Assembly (NCBI GenBank): GCA_036339995.1
Contig: JAYYZW010000051.1
Location: forward strand, 1-31,254
From: JAYYZW01 sp036339995
GTDB taxonomy: Bacteria > Pseudomonadota > Gammaproteobacteria > Ga0077536
DNA length: 31,254 bases
Direction of reading: 5' to 3'
The translations under genes were made by a program, and so were the position numbers. The notes below the pieces were generated by a model, which saw only the letters and a list, made by a program, of their open reading frames with translations, searched no databases and was not told where the DNA came from. Shown in pieces: positions 15,388-23,978 of this stretch. Positions within the stretch are counted from its first letter, which is position 1; the number at the start of each line of letters is the position of its first letter.

Positions 15388-15954
15388 GTGAGCCCGCCTA
15401 CCCACATTTTGACCGTGCTGACCCCTGATCGCCGGGGCATCATCGCGACCATCACGAGCCTGCTCGATCGCAACGGCATCAAGGTCATGGAGCTGAGTCA
15501 AACGGTGGTGCGGGACTATTTCACGATCATCCTCGTCCTGCACTGTGCGGACGATAGCGCAGCGGATGCACTCGCCCAGGAACTCGAGGCCGTACTATCC
15601 GCGGGCGCGCGGGTGACACTGGTCGAATATCGTTCCGGCAAGGCTGAAGTGACTTCGGGCGAGCGCTACATATTGACAGCCATTGGCGACGCGAGCCACG
15701 GGGTCGTGCACACCTTCGCCGAGATCGTCGCGAACCGAGGCGGTAATTTCTCCGATCTGAGCACCCGCGAAGACGGCATGAGGCTCACGATTCTCGCCGA
15801 GATCGACCTGCCCTCCGAAGTCGCCCTGGAACAGTTACAGATCGATCTCGAACACGCGGGGGCCGAGACCGGCCTGCAGGTTCGCCTGCAGCACCACCGC
15901 CTCTTTGTCGCGACCAACGAGGTCGCTTTCAGGCGGATCGCCGATGATTCGTAG
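15388..15954 (+). CDS. ACT domain protein (GcvR-like, two ACT domains)
   Basis: A 188-residue protein with two ACT-like domains. The first (residues 5-80) starts THILTVLTPDRRGIIATITSLLD, a typical ligand-binding ACT opening with the RxGI turn. The second (90-170) starts RYILTAIGDASHGVVHTFAEIV. The layout resembles GcvR, which senses glycine, and the single-ACT UPF0237 proteins. GTG start; the upstream sequence GGGAAAAGA is A/G rich. The gene overlaps the next one by 11 bases. Pairing of an ACT protein with a UPF0210 protein is widely conserved, including in streptococci (general knowledge), which supports a joint role in amino-acid sensing or metabolism. Confidence 0.88.
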   Translation: MSPPTHILTVLTPDRRGIIATITSLLDRNGIKVMELSQTVVRDYFTIILVLHCADDSAADALAQELEAVLSAGARVTLVEYRSGKAEVTSGERYILTAIGDASHGVVHTFAEIVANRGGNFSDLSTREDGMRLTILAEIDLPSEVALEQLQIDLEHAGAETGLQVRLQHHRLFVATNEVAFRRIADDS

Positions 15955-17341
15955 CGACGACATCTTCGAGACGATTCGCATGTTTCAGGACGAGAAGCTG
16001 GACGTGCGGACCGTGACCTTGGGGCTCAACCTCGACGACTGCAGCAGCCCCGTGCTTGCGCAATTGCTGGACAAGATTCAAGCGAAGATCGTCGGCACGG
16101 CGGGTGGCCTGGTGCGCGCAACCCGCGAGGTCGAGCGCACCTTCGGCATTCCGGTTACTAACAAGCGCATCGCGGTGTCGCCCATCGCACGAGTTGCCGC
16201 CGGCCACGGTCCCGATGCGCTGGTCAAGGTCGCCCAGCGGCTCGACGAGTCGGCAGCCGAGGTTGATGTCGATCTGCTCGGCGGATTCAGTGCCACCGTC
16301 GAAAAGGGCATGACGCCGACCGACGCTGCGCTCTTCACCTGCCTCCCCGAGGCCCTGTCGGTTACGGGGCGGGTGTGTTCCGCGCTCAGCGTCGCCAGTA
16401 GCCGCGCCGGCATCAACATGGATGCGGTCCTGCGCGCGGGTCAGACAATCCGGGACACGGCCGAAGCTGATCGGGGGAATGACGGTTTCGCCTGCGCCAA
16501 GCTCGTCATTTTCGCTAATATTCCCGAGGACAATCCGTTCATGGCCGGCGCGACACACGGCGCGGGCGAAGCAGACGCCGTGATCAACATCGGCGTCTCG
16601 GGCCCCGGCGTCGTACACCGCGCCCTGCAGCGGCTCATCGAACGCGCGGGGGCCGGCATGGCCGCGGCCGAGAACCGCCTGACCCTCGCGGACATCGCCG
16701 AAGAGATCAAGGTCACGGCCTTCCGCATCACCCGGGTGGGCGAGCTGATCGGACGTGAATTGGCGCAGAAACTCGGCTTGATCTTCGGCATCGTCGACCT
16801 CTCCCTGGCCCCGACGCCGCAGATCGGCGACTCCATCGGTGAGATCCTCCAAACCATGGGTATTGCGAAGATCGGCGCCCCGGGTTCCACCGCCGCACTC
16901 GCCATGTTGAATGATGCCGTGAAGAAGGGCGGCGCTTTCGCGAGCAGCAGTGTCGGCGGCCTCAGCGGGGCATTCATTCCCGTGATGGAAGATGCGACAC
17001 TCGCGCGCGCTGTCGAGGAAGGGAGCCTGACGCTGGATAAGCTGGAAGCGATGACCAGTGTCTGCAGCGTCGGCCTCGACATGATCGCCATTCCCGGCGA
17101 TACGCCCGGCGAAACCATTGCCGCCATCATCGCGGACGAAATGGCCATCGGTGTCATGAATCACAAGACCACCGCGACTCGAATCATTCCGGTCCCGGGT
17201 AAAAACGCCGGCGAGCAGGTGCGCTTCGGCGGTTTGTTCGGTGAGAGCGTGATCCTGGCGGTCCACGACGTCGGCGAATCGGATCGGTTCGTGCGCTTCG
17301 GCGGGCGCATCCCGGCGCCGCTACACAGCCTCAGGAATTGA
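15944..17341 (+). CDS. UPF0210 / PFL family protein (DUF711)
   Basis: A 465-residue UPF0210 protein. Characteristic segments are the N-terminal MIRSDDIFETIRMFQDEKLDVRTVTLG in two adjoining parts, RIAVSPIARV, TCLPEALSVT, ANIPEDNPFMAGATHGAGEADAVINIGVSGPGVV in two adjoining parts, and near the end MNHKTTATRIIPVPGK and GRIPAPLHSLRN. The fold is related to pyruvate-formate-lyase-like barrels, but no activity is established to my knowledge. The ATG 15944 overlaps the ACT gene; an in-frame ATG at 15905 would overlap further and adds residues unlike the family. Length is normal for the family. Very likely cotranscribed with the ACT gene. Confidence 0.93.
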   Translation: MIRSDDIFETIRMFQDEKLDVRTVTLGLNLDDCSSPVLAQLLDKIQAKIVGTAGGLVRATREVERTFGIPVTNKRIAVSPIARVAAGHGPDALVKVAQRLDESAAEVDVDLLGGFSATVEKGMTPTDAALFTCLPEALSVTGRVCSALSVASSRAGINMDAVLRAGQTIRDTAEADRGNDGFACAKLVIFANIPEDNPFMAGATHGAGEADAVINIGVSGPGVVHRALQRLIERAGAGMAAAENRLTLADIAEEIKVTAFRITRVGELIGRELAQKLGLIFGIVDLSLAPTPQIGDSIGEILQTMGIAKIGAPGSTAALAMLNDAVKKGGAFASSSVGGLSGAFIPVMEDATLARAVEEGSLTLDKLEAMTSVCSVGLDMIAIPGDTPGETIAAIIADEMAIGVMNHKTTATRIIPVPGKNAGEQVRFGGLFGESVILAVHDVGESDRFVRFGGRIPAPLHSLRN

Positions 17342-17385
17342 TCTGCAAAGATTGCGACCTGCTGTCCCGTGCACCACGCGCAGGC

Positions 17386-17412
17386 TTACACGAAACACCG
17401 CCGCGCTATACT
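17386..17412 (+). promoter_or_regulatory. Candidate sigma-70 promoter of the DUF1326 gene
   Basis: TTACAC (17386-17391) and TATACT (17407-17412) with a 15-bp spacer, giving a leader of about 45 bases to the GTG start. The -10 is good; the spacer is short. Called from sequence only. Confidence 0.35.
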
Positions 17413-17463
17413 ACGATTGAACCGGTGCGAAGCATCCGTCGTCGATACTAACGGGGAGAAGAC

Positions 17464-18087
17464 GTGACCGACAATAGTTGGCAGATCAGTGGCGAATACA
17501 TGGAAAGCTGCAATTGTGATTACCTGTGTCCGTGCATCTTTACCAACTCGCTCGGCGAGGTGACCGGGAACGACTGCACCGCCATACTCATCTTTCGCAT
17601 CGACGAAGGCGCCTGTGACAGCGTCGATCTCGGCGGGCTCAAGTTCGCACTCGTGATAAAGTCCGGAAAGGTAATGAGCGACGGCAACTGGATCTTCGGT
17701 GCAATCGTCGACGACAGCGCCGACGACGCCCAGCGCGCGGCGCTCGCCCCCATTGCCGGCGGCAAAGCCGGCGGCCCGCCCGGCATGATCAGGGACAATC
17801 TGGTCACCGACTTTCGCGGCGTCGAATTCGAGCCCATCGAATTCAACATGGACGGCGTCGAGCGCTCCGTCACTATCCGCGACAAGCTCAAGTTCGCCAT
17901 CGAGGGCGTAGTTTCCAAGCTCGGCAATGGCGAGCCGATCTACATCGATAACGTCGGCCATCCGGCCAATTCGAAGCTCGCGCTGGCGCGCTCGAAAGAA
18001 ACCCACGTCCATTGCTTCGGCCTCGATCTGGACCTGGCCGGTGCCGGGAACAACGGTCATTTCGCTAAATTTTCGTGGGCCGCGTAG
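17464..18087 (+). CDS. DUF1326 domain protein with CxC...CxC cluster
   Basis: A 207-residue DUF1326 protein. The N-terminus ISGEYMESCNCDYLCPC carries four cysteines (16, 18, 22, 24) in the family's invariant pattern, which suggests metal binding. ALVIKSGKVMSDGNW, the GGPPGMI loop and the THVHCFGLDLDL tail also fit the family. No signal peptide is visible, so it is cytoplasmic. The usual partner in other genomes, a DUF2182 membrane protein, is absent here; the next gene is a broken carotenoid-type membrane protein. GTG start behind GGGGAGAA. Its function is not established. Confidence 0.9.
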   Translation: MTDNSWQISGEYMESCNCDYLCPCIFTNSLGEVTGNDCTAILIFRIDEGACDSVDLGGLKFALVIKSGKVMSDGNWIFGAIVDDSADDAQRAALAPIAGGKAGGPPGMIRDNLVTDFRGVEFEPIEFNMDGVERSVTIRDKLKFAIEGVVSKLGNGEPIYIDNVGHPANSKLALARSKETHVHCFGLDLDLAGAGNNGHFAKFSWAA

Positions 18088-18137
18088 CAGGCTGACGAAC
18101 TCACCGTCCCCACAGCGGGTGCGGCCTGAACCCGGCG

Positions 18138-18994
18138 ATGGTTTCGAACACGCGTACGGCCGCCGTGGTCTGGCTGTTGATCGGGGCGTGGGCGGTGGTG
18201 ACGCTGATCAGTTTGTTCGCGCCGCAGATCATTTCATTCAACCTGTCGCGTTACTTAAACGTCGCTCTCATGAGCGCCTTCACACTATTGCACGGCGCTC
18301 GTCGCTACGGCTAGCGCGGCATCTTGGGCTATTTCGCGATTGCCGTCGTCGTTACCAATGTGTTCGAGAGCATGAGCATCCTCACCGGGTTTCCGTTTGG
18401 GACTTATCACGACAGCGCATCGATGGGTCCGCAAATATTTCACGTACCGTTGATCGTCGGCCCCATCTTCGCCATCGCGGGCTCTCTCAGCTGGGCGATT
18501 GCGGGCATCCTCCTCGGCGACGTCTTCAATGATTCGCAGCGCGGCGTGCTGCTTGCCAAACCCGTTATCGCGGCGTTCATCACGACATCCTGGGATTTGT
18601 GCGTTGATCCGATCGGGGGCACGATCAACCGTGACTGGGTATGGGCCGATGGCGGCGGCTACTTCGGCGTAGGCTGGCTCAACTTCTTTGGCTGGATGCT
18701 GACTCTGTGGGTCATCTTCCAGGTGTTCGCGCTCTTCCTCTCGCGCGCGGACCGCTGCCCCTTACTGCGTCGACGGGCTACTGGCTGCAGTCGCTGGTGT
18801 TCTGGACCTTGATCGCGGCGCGGTTTCCGCTGCTGTTCGCCATCGTCCCCGACACGCTCCTCACTGATCCGTCCGGCCAAAGCTGGCATGCCGCCGACCT
18901 CCTGCAAACGATGGCGCTGGTCAGCGTGTTTACGATGCTCTTCGTCGCGGTACTCGGATTTATCCTATTATGGCAACGGCGTGAATCAGCGTGA
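18138..18994 (+). pseudogene. Carotenoid biosynthesis protein (CruF/DUF422-like), disrupted
   Basis: A multi-pass membrane protein gene that reads coherently only after two corrections. From ATG 18138 it encodes hydrophobic sequence to LLHGARRYG, then an in-frame TAG at 18312-18314, then continues in the same frame as RGILGYFAIAVVV, FESMSILTGFPFGTYH, TTSWDLCVDPIGG and FGWMLTLWVIFQVFALFLSR. Around 18741-18750, in a CG repeat, one base appears lost. The rest (GPLPLTASTGYWLQSLVFW to LLWQRRESA, stop 18992-18994) is in another frame. Family members have Trp after the RRYG segment, so TGG to TAG is likely. The repaired protein would be about 285 residues, a full-length family member that would act on carotenoid end groups in the membrane. 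Two separate lesions argue for a decaying gene. Confidence 0.82.
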
Positions 18995-19028
18995 TGATTC
19001 AGGAAATGATCGTAAATATTCCTTTTTT

Positions 19029-19057
19029 TTGAAATGATTACGAATTTCGTTTAAAGT
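19029..19057 (+). promoter_or_regulatory. Candidate sigma-70 promoter of the envelope operon
   Basis: TTGAAA (19029-19034), 17-bp spacer, TAAAGT (19052-19057), within an AT-rich patch (about 19000-19070) that stands out from the GC-rich surroundings. It lies about 110 bases ahead of the barrel gene. TAATAT at 19057-19062 is an alternative -10. Confidence 0.35.
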
Positions 19058-19165
19058 AATATCTAGAAATCACAGCCCGCGAAATTTAACCAATTGATCC
19101 CGAGGCCGGACTTCGGCATTTGCGAGTCGCACTCTGCGAGCAGCAAGGTGCCACGGGGAAGCGAA

Positions 19166-20716
19166 ATGACAACATCGATCGGGCGTTGCCTTGCCGTACT
19201 GCTCGCCGTCACGGCTGGGCTCACTGCACCGGCTCTGCATGCCGGCGACATGGGCGATATGTGGTCGAGGTTCGATCGCTCAATCGCGAAATTCGATCCC
19301 ATCGGCCGGCATGTCCGTAAACCGATCGAACGAGCGATCCCCAACCTGCGTTTCAAGGGGTTCCTTCGCCAGTGGACAGATGTGCTGCTCGACGAAGACG
19401 GAATCGACGGGTTTCGCGATCAGGACTTCCGTTTTCTGCAGCTGCAAAACCTGCTCGAAATCGAAATGGGCTACCACGTGGCAGCCGGGCTCGACATCAA
19501 TGTCGTCTCGCACTTTCTTTATGACGGGGTCTATGACTGGCAAGAATCCGATGGGCTATTCGCCGATAGTATCGATCGCACGGCTGAGATCTATCACGAT
19601 CGCGAACGAATTTTGCGCGAAGCCTATATCTCATATCGCGCGCCGCGCTTCGATCTCAACGTAGGTAAACAACAGATCGCCTGGGGCAAGATGGACGGGC
19701 AGTTCATCGACATCGTCAGCGCCATGGACCGCCGGGAATCGGTGCAACTTGAAACGGAGGACTTCGAGTGGCGTCGCCTGCCAACCTGGATGGCCAATGC
19801 GACGTTTCATTTTGGGCAGAACTCCCTACAATTTCTCTACATTTTCGATTTCGAGCGCGACCGTCAGGCATTACCCGGATCGCCGTGGGCCTCCCCGCTG
19901 TCACCGCCGCCGAGCGCGATAGCCGATATCGTGCTGAAGCCCAAGCGGCCCAGAACGGGTGATTTCGATGATCATGAATATGGCTTGCGCTTTGACCGTT
20001 CTCAGGGTGCGCTGACTTACGGTTTTGTTTATATGTACGCTTGGGACAAAAATCCGGTGGAGCATGTCGTGGGTACGACACCAAGCGCCGGTGGGACGCT
20101 TTTACGCTTGCGATCTGAACATGAGCGATTGCATCATTTCGGTATAACTGCGGATTACGCCACAACGTTCTCTGGGATACCGTTCATCAACGTGTTGCCG
20201 ACCGTGTTCCGAGTCGAAGCCCTGTATACCAATGGTGTGCGCTTTGCCGATTTTGGGAAGCGCGCGGCCGCGCGCGCCGGCGCCAATCTCGACGGCACCT
20301 CTAAACGCGACACCTTACGTGCTGCCGTGGCAATCGAATTTGGTCTGCCCGCGCGGTCGACATTAATTTTTCAGGGATCGCTGTTCTACACCTTCGACTG
20401 GGAAAGTACGCTCGGCCCCGGCTTCGGTGGTGGGATCGGTGACGAATGGACGGTGATACCGGTGGTCTTTTTCTCACGGCCGTTCGCGTTCACCCGCGAT
20501 CGTTTGAGCATGGAACTGACGGTGGCTCCAGTCGTAAGCGGCCCGTCGGCCAACTGGCAGGGGATCAAGACCAAACTGCGCATGAAATACAAGTTCTCGC
20601 AATACGTAACCGGGCAGTTTATTTACACCGGCTACGACAGCGGCAGCGCGACAGACCTTTATGGGCAATTCGAACAATGGGATAACTTCGGCTGGGAGCT
20701 GAGCTATGAGTTCTGA
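19166..20716 (+). CDS. Outer-membrane beta-barrel protein (DUF1302-like)
   Basis: A 516-residue exported protein. The signal peptide runs to about residue 27 (ALHA|GD). The rest has many alternating-residue strands and ends in WELSYEF, the aromatic C-terminal pattern recognised by the BAM machinery. FDLNVGKQQIAWGKMDGQFIDIVSAMDRRES strongly recalls the G-x-Q-x-x-x-W-G motif of DUF1302 barrels, which are usually encoded next to DUF1329 proteins, as here. ATG 19166 follows GGGGAAG; an earlier in-frame start at 19094 would spoil the signal peptide. The following gene overlaps by 11 bases. Transport or assembly of a hydrophobic ligand is plausible for the pair but unproven. Confidence 0.85.
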   Translation: MTTSIGRCLAVLLAVTAGLTAPALHAGDMGDMWSRFDRSIAKFDPIGRHVRKPIERAIPNLRFKGFLRQWTDVLLDEDGIDGFRDQDFRFLQLQNLLEIEMGYHVAAGLDINVVSHFLYDGVYDWQESDGLFADSIDRTAEIYHDRERILREAYISYRAPRFDLNVGKQQIAWGKMDGQFIDIVSAMDRRESVQLETEDFEWRRLPTWMANATFHFGQNSLQFLYIFDFERDRQALPGSPWASPLSPPPSAIADIVLKPKRPRTGDFDDHEYGLRFDRSQGALTYGFVYMYAWDKNPVEHVVGTTPSAGGTLLRLRSEHERLHHFGITADYATTFSGIPFINVLPTVFRVEALYTNGVRFADFGKRAAARAGANLDGTSKRDTLRAAVAIEFGLPARSTLIFQGSLFYTFDWESTLGPGFGGGIGDEWTVIPVVFFSRPFAFTRDRLSMELTVAPVVSGPSANWQGIKTKLRMKYKFSQYVTGQFIYTGYDSGSATDLYGQFEQWDNFGWELSYEF

Positions 20717-22067
20717 ATTCGAATCAGCCCGGATGGATTTCTATCGACATCGTATCGTCAAGCGGGGGATCGTAGTCGTCTGGTGCCTGAGCGTCGTCGC
20801 GGCGGCAGGCGCTGAACAGATCTGGAAAACAGTCGATCAAATGAGCGCCGAGGATAAGGCCTTGTTCGATCCGGCGACTTCTACCGCGCGCGATTCTGAG
20901 TATCCGTACATGCCCGCCGAACGTTATCCCTTCGACCCGCCTTACACGGCGGAGGAAATGGGCTATCGATCGGCAGAGTTCCCGCACATCTCGCGTTGGC
21001 CCGCGACGATTCTCGATATATTCGGCTCGATTACGAGCTCCGGGTACATCAATCAGGGCCAATCGGTTTTCTACACGAAGCCTGCCGGGATGGGTCTCGA
21101 GACCTATCTCTATGGCATGAAACCAGGGAACGTCTACGTGAATTGGATGTCCTACACCACTTTTCCGCCCGAATCAGAGGGGGCGCAACAACTCTGGGCC
21201 CCCTACCGCACCGATAAGGAATTTCGGACGAAAATGGATTTTTTTGTTTATTCGCCGCAGTTGCGCCGCGTTCGCCGCCAGCCGGAACCGCGCCGTGACC
21301 AGCGTTTCCCCGATAACGCACAAACTATCGACGACGTGATCGGACGTGACGCGTGGGAATTCGAATGGGAGCTTTTGGGAACGGACGTACTCTACGAAAC
21401 CATCCGGTTTCCGAATACGCGCACCACGATCAGGTTCAACCGTGGCGACAAAGGGTTCGTCGAGCGGACCACTGCATCAATGAAAGCCATGGGCGACGAC
21501 TTTCTGCACTACCTGTCGGACGGGGGCGTTGCATGCTGGGTGGTGAAGGCGACAGCGAAGGACGACTGGCTTCCGGGATACCGCGAGAAAACCCTGATTC
21601 TGTGGCTCGAGAAACATTCGTTCTACCCGTTGCGCCGGGAAAAATTTGATCGTGACGGTGCGCTCATGACGATCGAAGTTCGACTCGCCGAGCACCAACT
21701 GCCTGAGCTAGGCACATTTGGTTATACCGCATTTTCGACGGTTTACTGGAATATCCCGAACGACTTGATCAGCTACAGCTTTCATGACGCGCATAGCGCA
21801 CACGATTGGTCGGAGCAGGAAAAAGCCATGATCTTCACCGCCGAGTTTATGCGCCGTGACTGGTTGTACAAGCCCTTGAAATCACAAATTCTGATCGGGG
21901 ATCCTGATGAATATTTTATGCGGCCCCATCTATTGCCCGGCAAATTTCCCGGCGAGCGAAATGTCGCCATTCCCGCCGATCTAGAAGCGCGCGTCCGTGC
22001 CCAAAACGAAGCAGGGCATTTGATTTTTGAGAGCGGAGGCACGGCGACGAGCATCGCGGGCGAGTAA
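20706..22067 (+). CDS. DUF1329-like outer-membrane lipoprotein-sorting (LolA-fold) protein
   Basis: A 453-residue exported protein with a signal segment (IVVVWCLSVVAAAGA, about residues 20-36). Features resembling DUF1329 are YPYMPAERYPFDPPYTAEEMGYRS in two adjoining parts, SPQLRRVRRQPEPRRDQRFPDNAQTIDDV in two adjoining parts, DAWEFEWELLGTDVLYE, a substrate-sized beta region with RREKFDRDGAL, and PSQ-type tail segments describing a single large LolA-like sheet. LolA-fold proteins carry lipids or lipid-linked cargo across the periplasm. ATG 20706 overlaps the barrel gene's end and has GGGAG upstream; ATG 20733 is a second option just before the signal peptide. Barrel and periplasmic carrier probably work together (inference from the usual pairing). 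Confidence 0.83.
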   Translation: MSSEFESARMDFYRHRIVKRGIVVVWCLSVVAAAGAEQIWKTVDQMSAEDKALFDPATSTARDSEYPYMPAERYPFDPPYTAEEMGYRSAEFPHISRWPATILDIFGSITSSGYINQGQSVFYTKPAGMGLETYLYGMKPGNVYVNWMSYTTFPPESEGAQQLWAPYRTDKEFRTKMDFFVYSPQLRRVRRQPEPRRDQRFPDNAQTIDDVIGRDAWEFEWELLGTDVLYETIRFPNTRTTIRFNRGDKGFVERTTASMKAMGDDFLHYLSDGGVACWVVKATAKDDWLPGYREKTLILWLEKHSFYPLRREKFDRDGALMTIEVRLAEHQLPELGTFGYTAFSTVYWNIPNDLISYSFHDAHSAHDWSEQEKAMIFTAEFMRRDWLYKPLKSQILIGDPDEYFMRPHLLPGKFPGERNVAIPADLEARVRAQNEAGHLIFESGGTATSIAGE

Positions 22068-22155
22068 TCGAGCGATACCGACTCCCAGCGACGAGGGCTG
22101 CTCCCCCTCCCGCCCGCCTTGTGCCATGCGCGGTGCACGGTTCATCATGGCGCTT

Positions 22156-23133
22156 ATGCGTTTCCTGATTGCCTTTATCGCCGCGCTGCTCGCGCTTGCG
22201 GGGTGTGCGGAGCACCGGGAAAGCCCACTCGAGGGCCGGCCCGGCGGCCCGTACCGCCTGACCTTATCCCTGGACCCACCCGATCCCAGCCCCGGGCAGG
22301 AAACCCTGCTGATTTGGCAACTCACCTACACGCGGAGCGGCAAGCCCGTACAGGATCTCCAAGTGGCGCATGAGCGCCTCATCCACAATTTCATCGTCAA
22401 TCTGGATTTTTCGAGTTTTGCGCATATTCACCATGAAGATTTCAATACCGTCACCGACGGAGATCTGGCTGAAGCAAGTCTGCGTTTCCCTTATCGGTTT
22501 CCCAAGGCAGGCCATTATCGTATCGTCAGCGAGTTCGCGCACCAGAATCGCAGTTGGACGAAACATTTCGACATTGAGATCGGCGTCGCGACGACTATAC
22601 ACAAGACCGCGGCTCTAGCGGGGATAAGCCATTCAGGTGCGTACGCCGCCACTTTGCAGACATCGCCCGAGATTCCCGTAGCCGGCTATGAAACCGATCT
22701 GATTCTGATGCTCGAACGCGCGGGTGAACCCGTTACCGATCTCACCTTGTATCTTGGTTCAGAGTTGCATGGAGCCGTTTGGCGAGAAGATGGCAGGTAT
22801 TTCGGCCACTTGCACAGTTACACGCCCCGAGTGGCCGCCATCATTCAAATGGCACACGATCGCTATGCAGATCCGCAAACGCGCGGCGGGCAGATTTCGC
22901 AAATGATGGTGCAATTAATGTGCATGGAATCGGAACTGGTGTTTCCGGGTCCGACACTCCCGATTCGCTACGTCTTCCCGGAGCCCGGCAGATATCACGT
23001 GTTTCTTCAGCTGGCGCCTGGCGGTGAAACGCGCGTGTTCCCGTTTACAGTCGACGTAACGCCTTTCGCCGACGGTACGGACACAAGCGTGCACTCGCCA
23101 TTTGATCTGAAAGTACCGGAGGATTCGTCGTGA
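22156..23133 (+). CDS. Lipoprotein with two Ig-like (YtkA/FixH-type) repeats, His/Met-rich
   Basis: A 325-residue lipoprotein: MRFLIAFIAALLALAGC, with the lipidated Cys at 17. The mature part holds two copies of one beta-sandwich unit. The first contains IHNFIVNLDFSSFAHIHHED and FPYRFPKAGHYRIVSEF; the second contains LYLGSELHGAVWREDGRYFG, HLHSY and IRYVFPEPGRYHVFLQL. The P-K/E-x-G-x-Y-x-x turn and the HIHH/HLH clusters recur in YtkA/FixH-like domains, some of which bind copper. MMVQLMCMESE adds Met and Cys. In-frame starts at 22147 and 22126 are possible; 22156 gives the cleanest lipoprotein signal. It lies 88 bases after the DUF1329-like gene and overlaps the next by 4. Metal binding is inference. 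Confidence 0.8.
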   Translation: MRFLIAFIAALLALAGCAEHRESPLEGRPGGPYRLTLSLDPPDPSPGQETLLIWQLTYTRSGKPVQDLQVAHERLIHNFIVNLDFSSFAHIHHEDFNTVTDGDLAEASLRFPYRFPKAGHYRIVSEFAHQNRSWTKHFDIEIGVATTIHKTAALAGISHSGAYAATLQTSPEIPVAGYETDLILMLERAGEPVTDLTLYLGSELHGAVWREDGRYFGHLHSYTPRVAAIIQMAHDRYADPQTRGGQISQMMVQLMCMESELVFPGPTLPIRYVFPEPGRYHVFLQLAPGGETRVFPFTVDVTPFADGTDTSVHSPFDLKVPEDSS

Positions 23134-23741
23134 AGGCCCGGCTCTTGGCGTGTATCGTCTGCACGCTTGCGATAACCGCCAGTCACGCCGGGCACGGCCT
23201 GATGAATTCGTTCGCCGACGTTGAATGGCTGCCGGACCCGGGCGTCACCCCTGATCAGATCGCCTATCTATTCGACCGGATCGACGAGAGCACCGAATTG
23301 CAATTTGCCGGGTCACCCGATGAGAAAATCGCTCTCTGTCTCGAATTCGCACGCGAAAAGCTTGCCGAAACCAGCGCCATGATCAAAGACCACGAGGGCG
23401 ACGCTGCGTCATTTGCGATGCGGCTCTACGGCGATTACCTTGCAAGGGTTTCGGCGATCGTCGAAGGCGCAGATCCATCACGGGCCGCGGAGCGTCGGCA
23501 TCGATTCATCACTGCGCTGCTCGAACACGTCTACATCATGTCCATGGACTATCTCGACATGCCGCTCGAGATCAGAACCCGGCTCTCACCCCTATTCGCA
23601 ACGGCAATGCGGCATTATGAAGCGCATAGCGCGCGATTACCGAAGGGTGAAAAGGAAGCCTTTTTTTTCAAAGAGGAAGAAATTCGCTGGTCTCTCGAAA
23701 TGACGCAGCAGGCGGACAAACAAAGGATAACGAACTGGTAG
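23130..23741 (+). CDS. Exported helical protein, DUF5667-like
   Basis: A 203-residue protein with a signal peptide (MKARLLACIVCTLAITASHA). The mature part is nearly all helix: PDPGVTPDQIAYLFDRIDES, LQFAGSPDEKIALCLEFARE, then KLAETSAMIKDHEGD. This matches the pattern of DUF5667 proteins, in which a protein of low complexity follows a signal peptide with a P-x-S/T-x-x-Y-x-x-x-R start and an EK-x-x-L-x-x-A-x-x-R/K-L-A-E core. The GTG start overlaps the previous TGA (GTGA) behind CCGGAGGA, so translation is coupled. Function unknown. The last gene of the envelope operon; the 237-bp gap after it has no gene I can support. Confidence 0.78.
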   Translation: MKARLLACIVCTLAITASHAGHGLMNSFADVEWLPDPGVTPDQIAYLFDRIDESTELQFAGSPDEKIALCLEFAREKLAETSAMIKDHEGDAASFAMRLYGDYLARVSAIVEGADPSRAAERRHRFITALLEHVYIMSMDYLDMPLEIRTRLSPLFATAMRHYEAHSARLPKGEKEAFFFKEEEIRWSLEMTQQADKQRITNW

Positions 23742-23978
23742 GAACCAGGTCTTTCATTGCCCAATACCAGTGGAAGTCTCCGGCAACCGGAACGGTATCG
23801 GCAATCTTCATTCTCCGATACACCACACGAGGCTTGAGATACCCGCAAGATCGTTGGCCAGAAAAGCCTTTGTGCGGTCCCGGCGTGCCATTGCATTCAA
23901 TTTCGCGACATCCGGCGAGGTATTTTTGTAAACTCCTCAGGCGCGACGAACCCCCCGTGAATCCCGCGAGGTCGAAAT

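Noticed and set aside
15929..17266. 445-residue minus-strand frame inside the UPF0210 gene
   Set aside because: Long antisense frames are common in GC-rich genes; the plus strand encodes a full UPF0210 protein and the antisense product is rich in Arg, Asp, Gly and His without motifs.
18324..18812. Treating the middle carotenoid segment as a complete gene
   Set aside because: The frame upstream of the amber codon and the out-of-frame tail both encode matching membrane segments, so this is a fragment of one larger disrupted gene.
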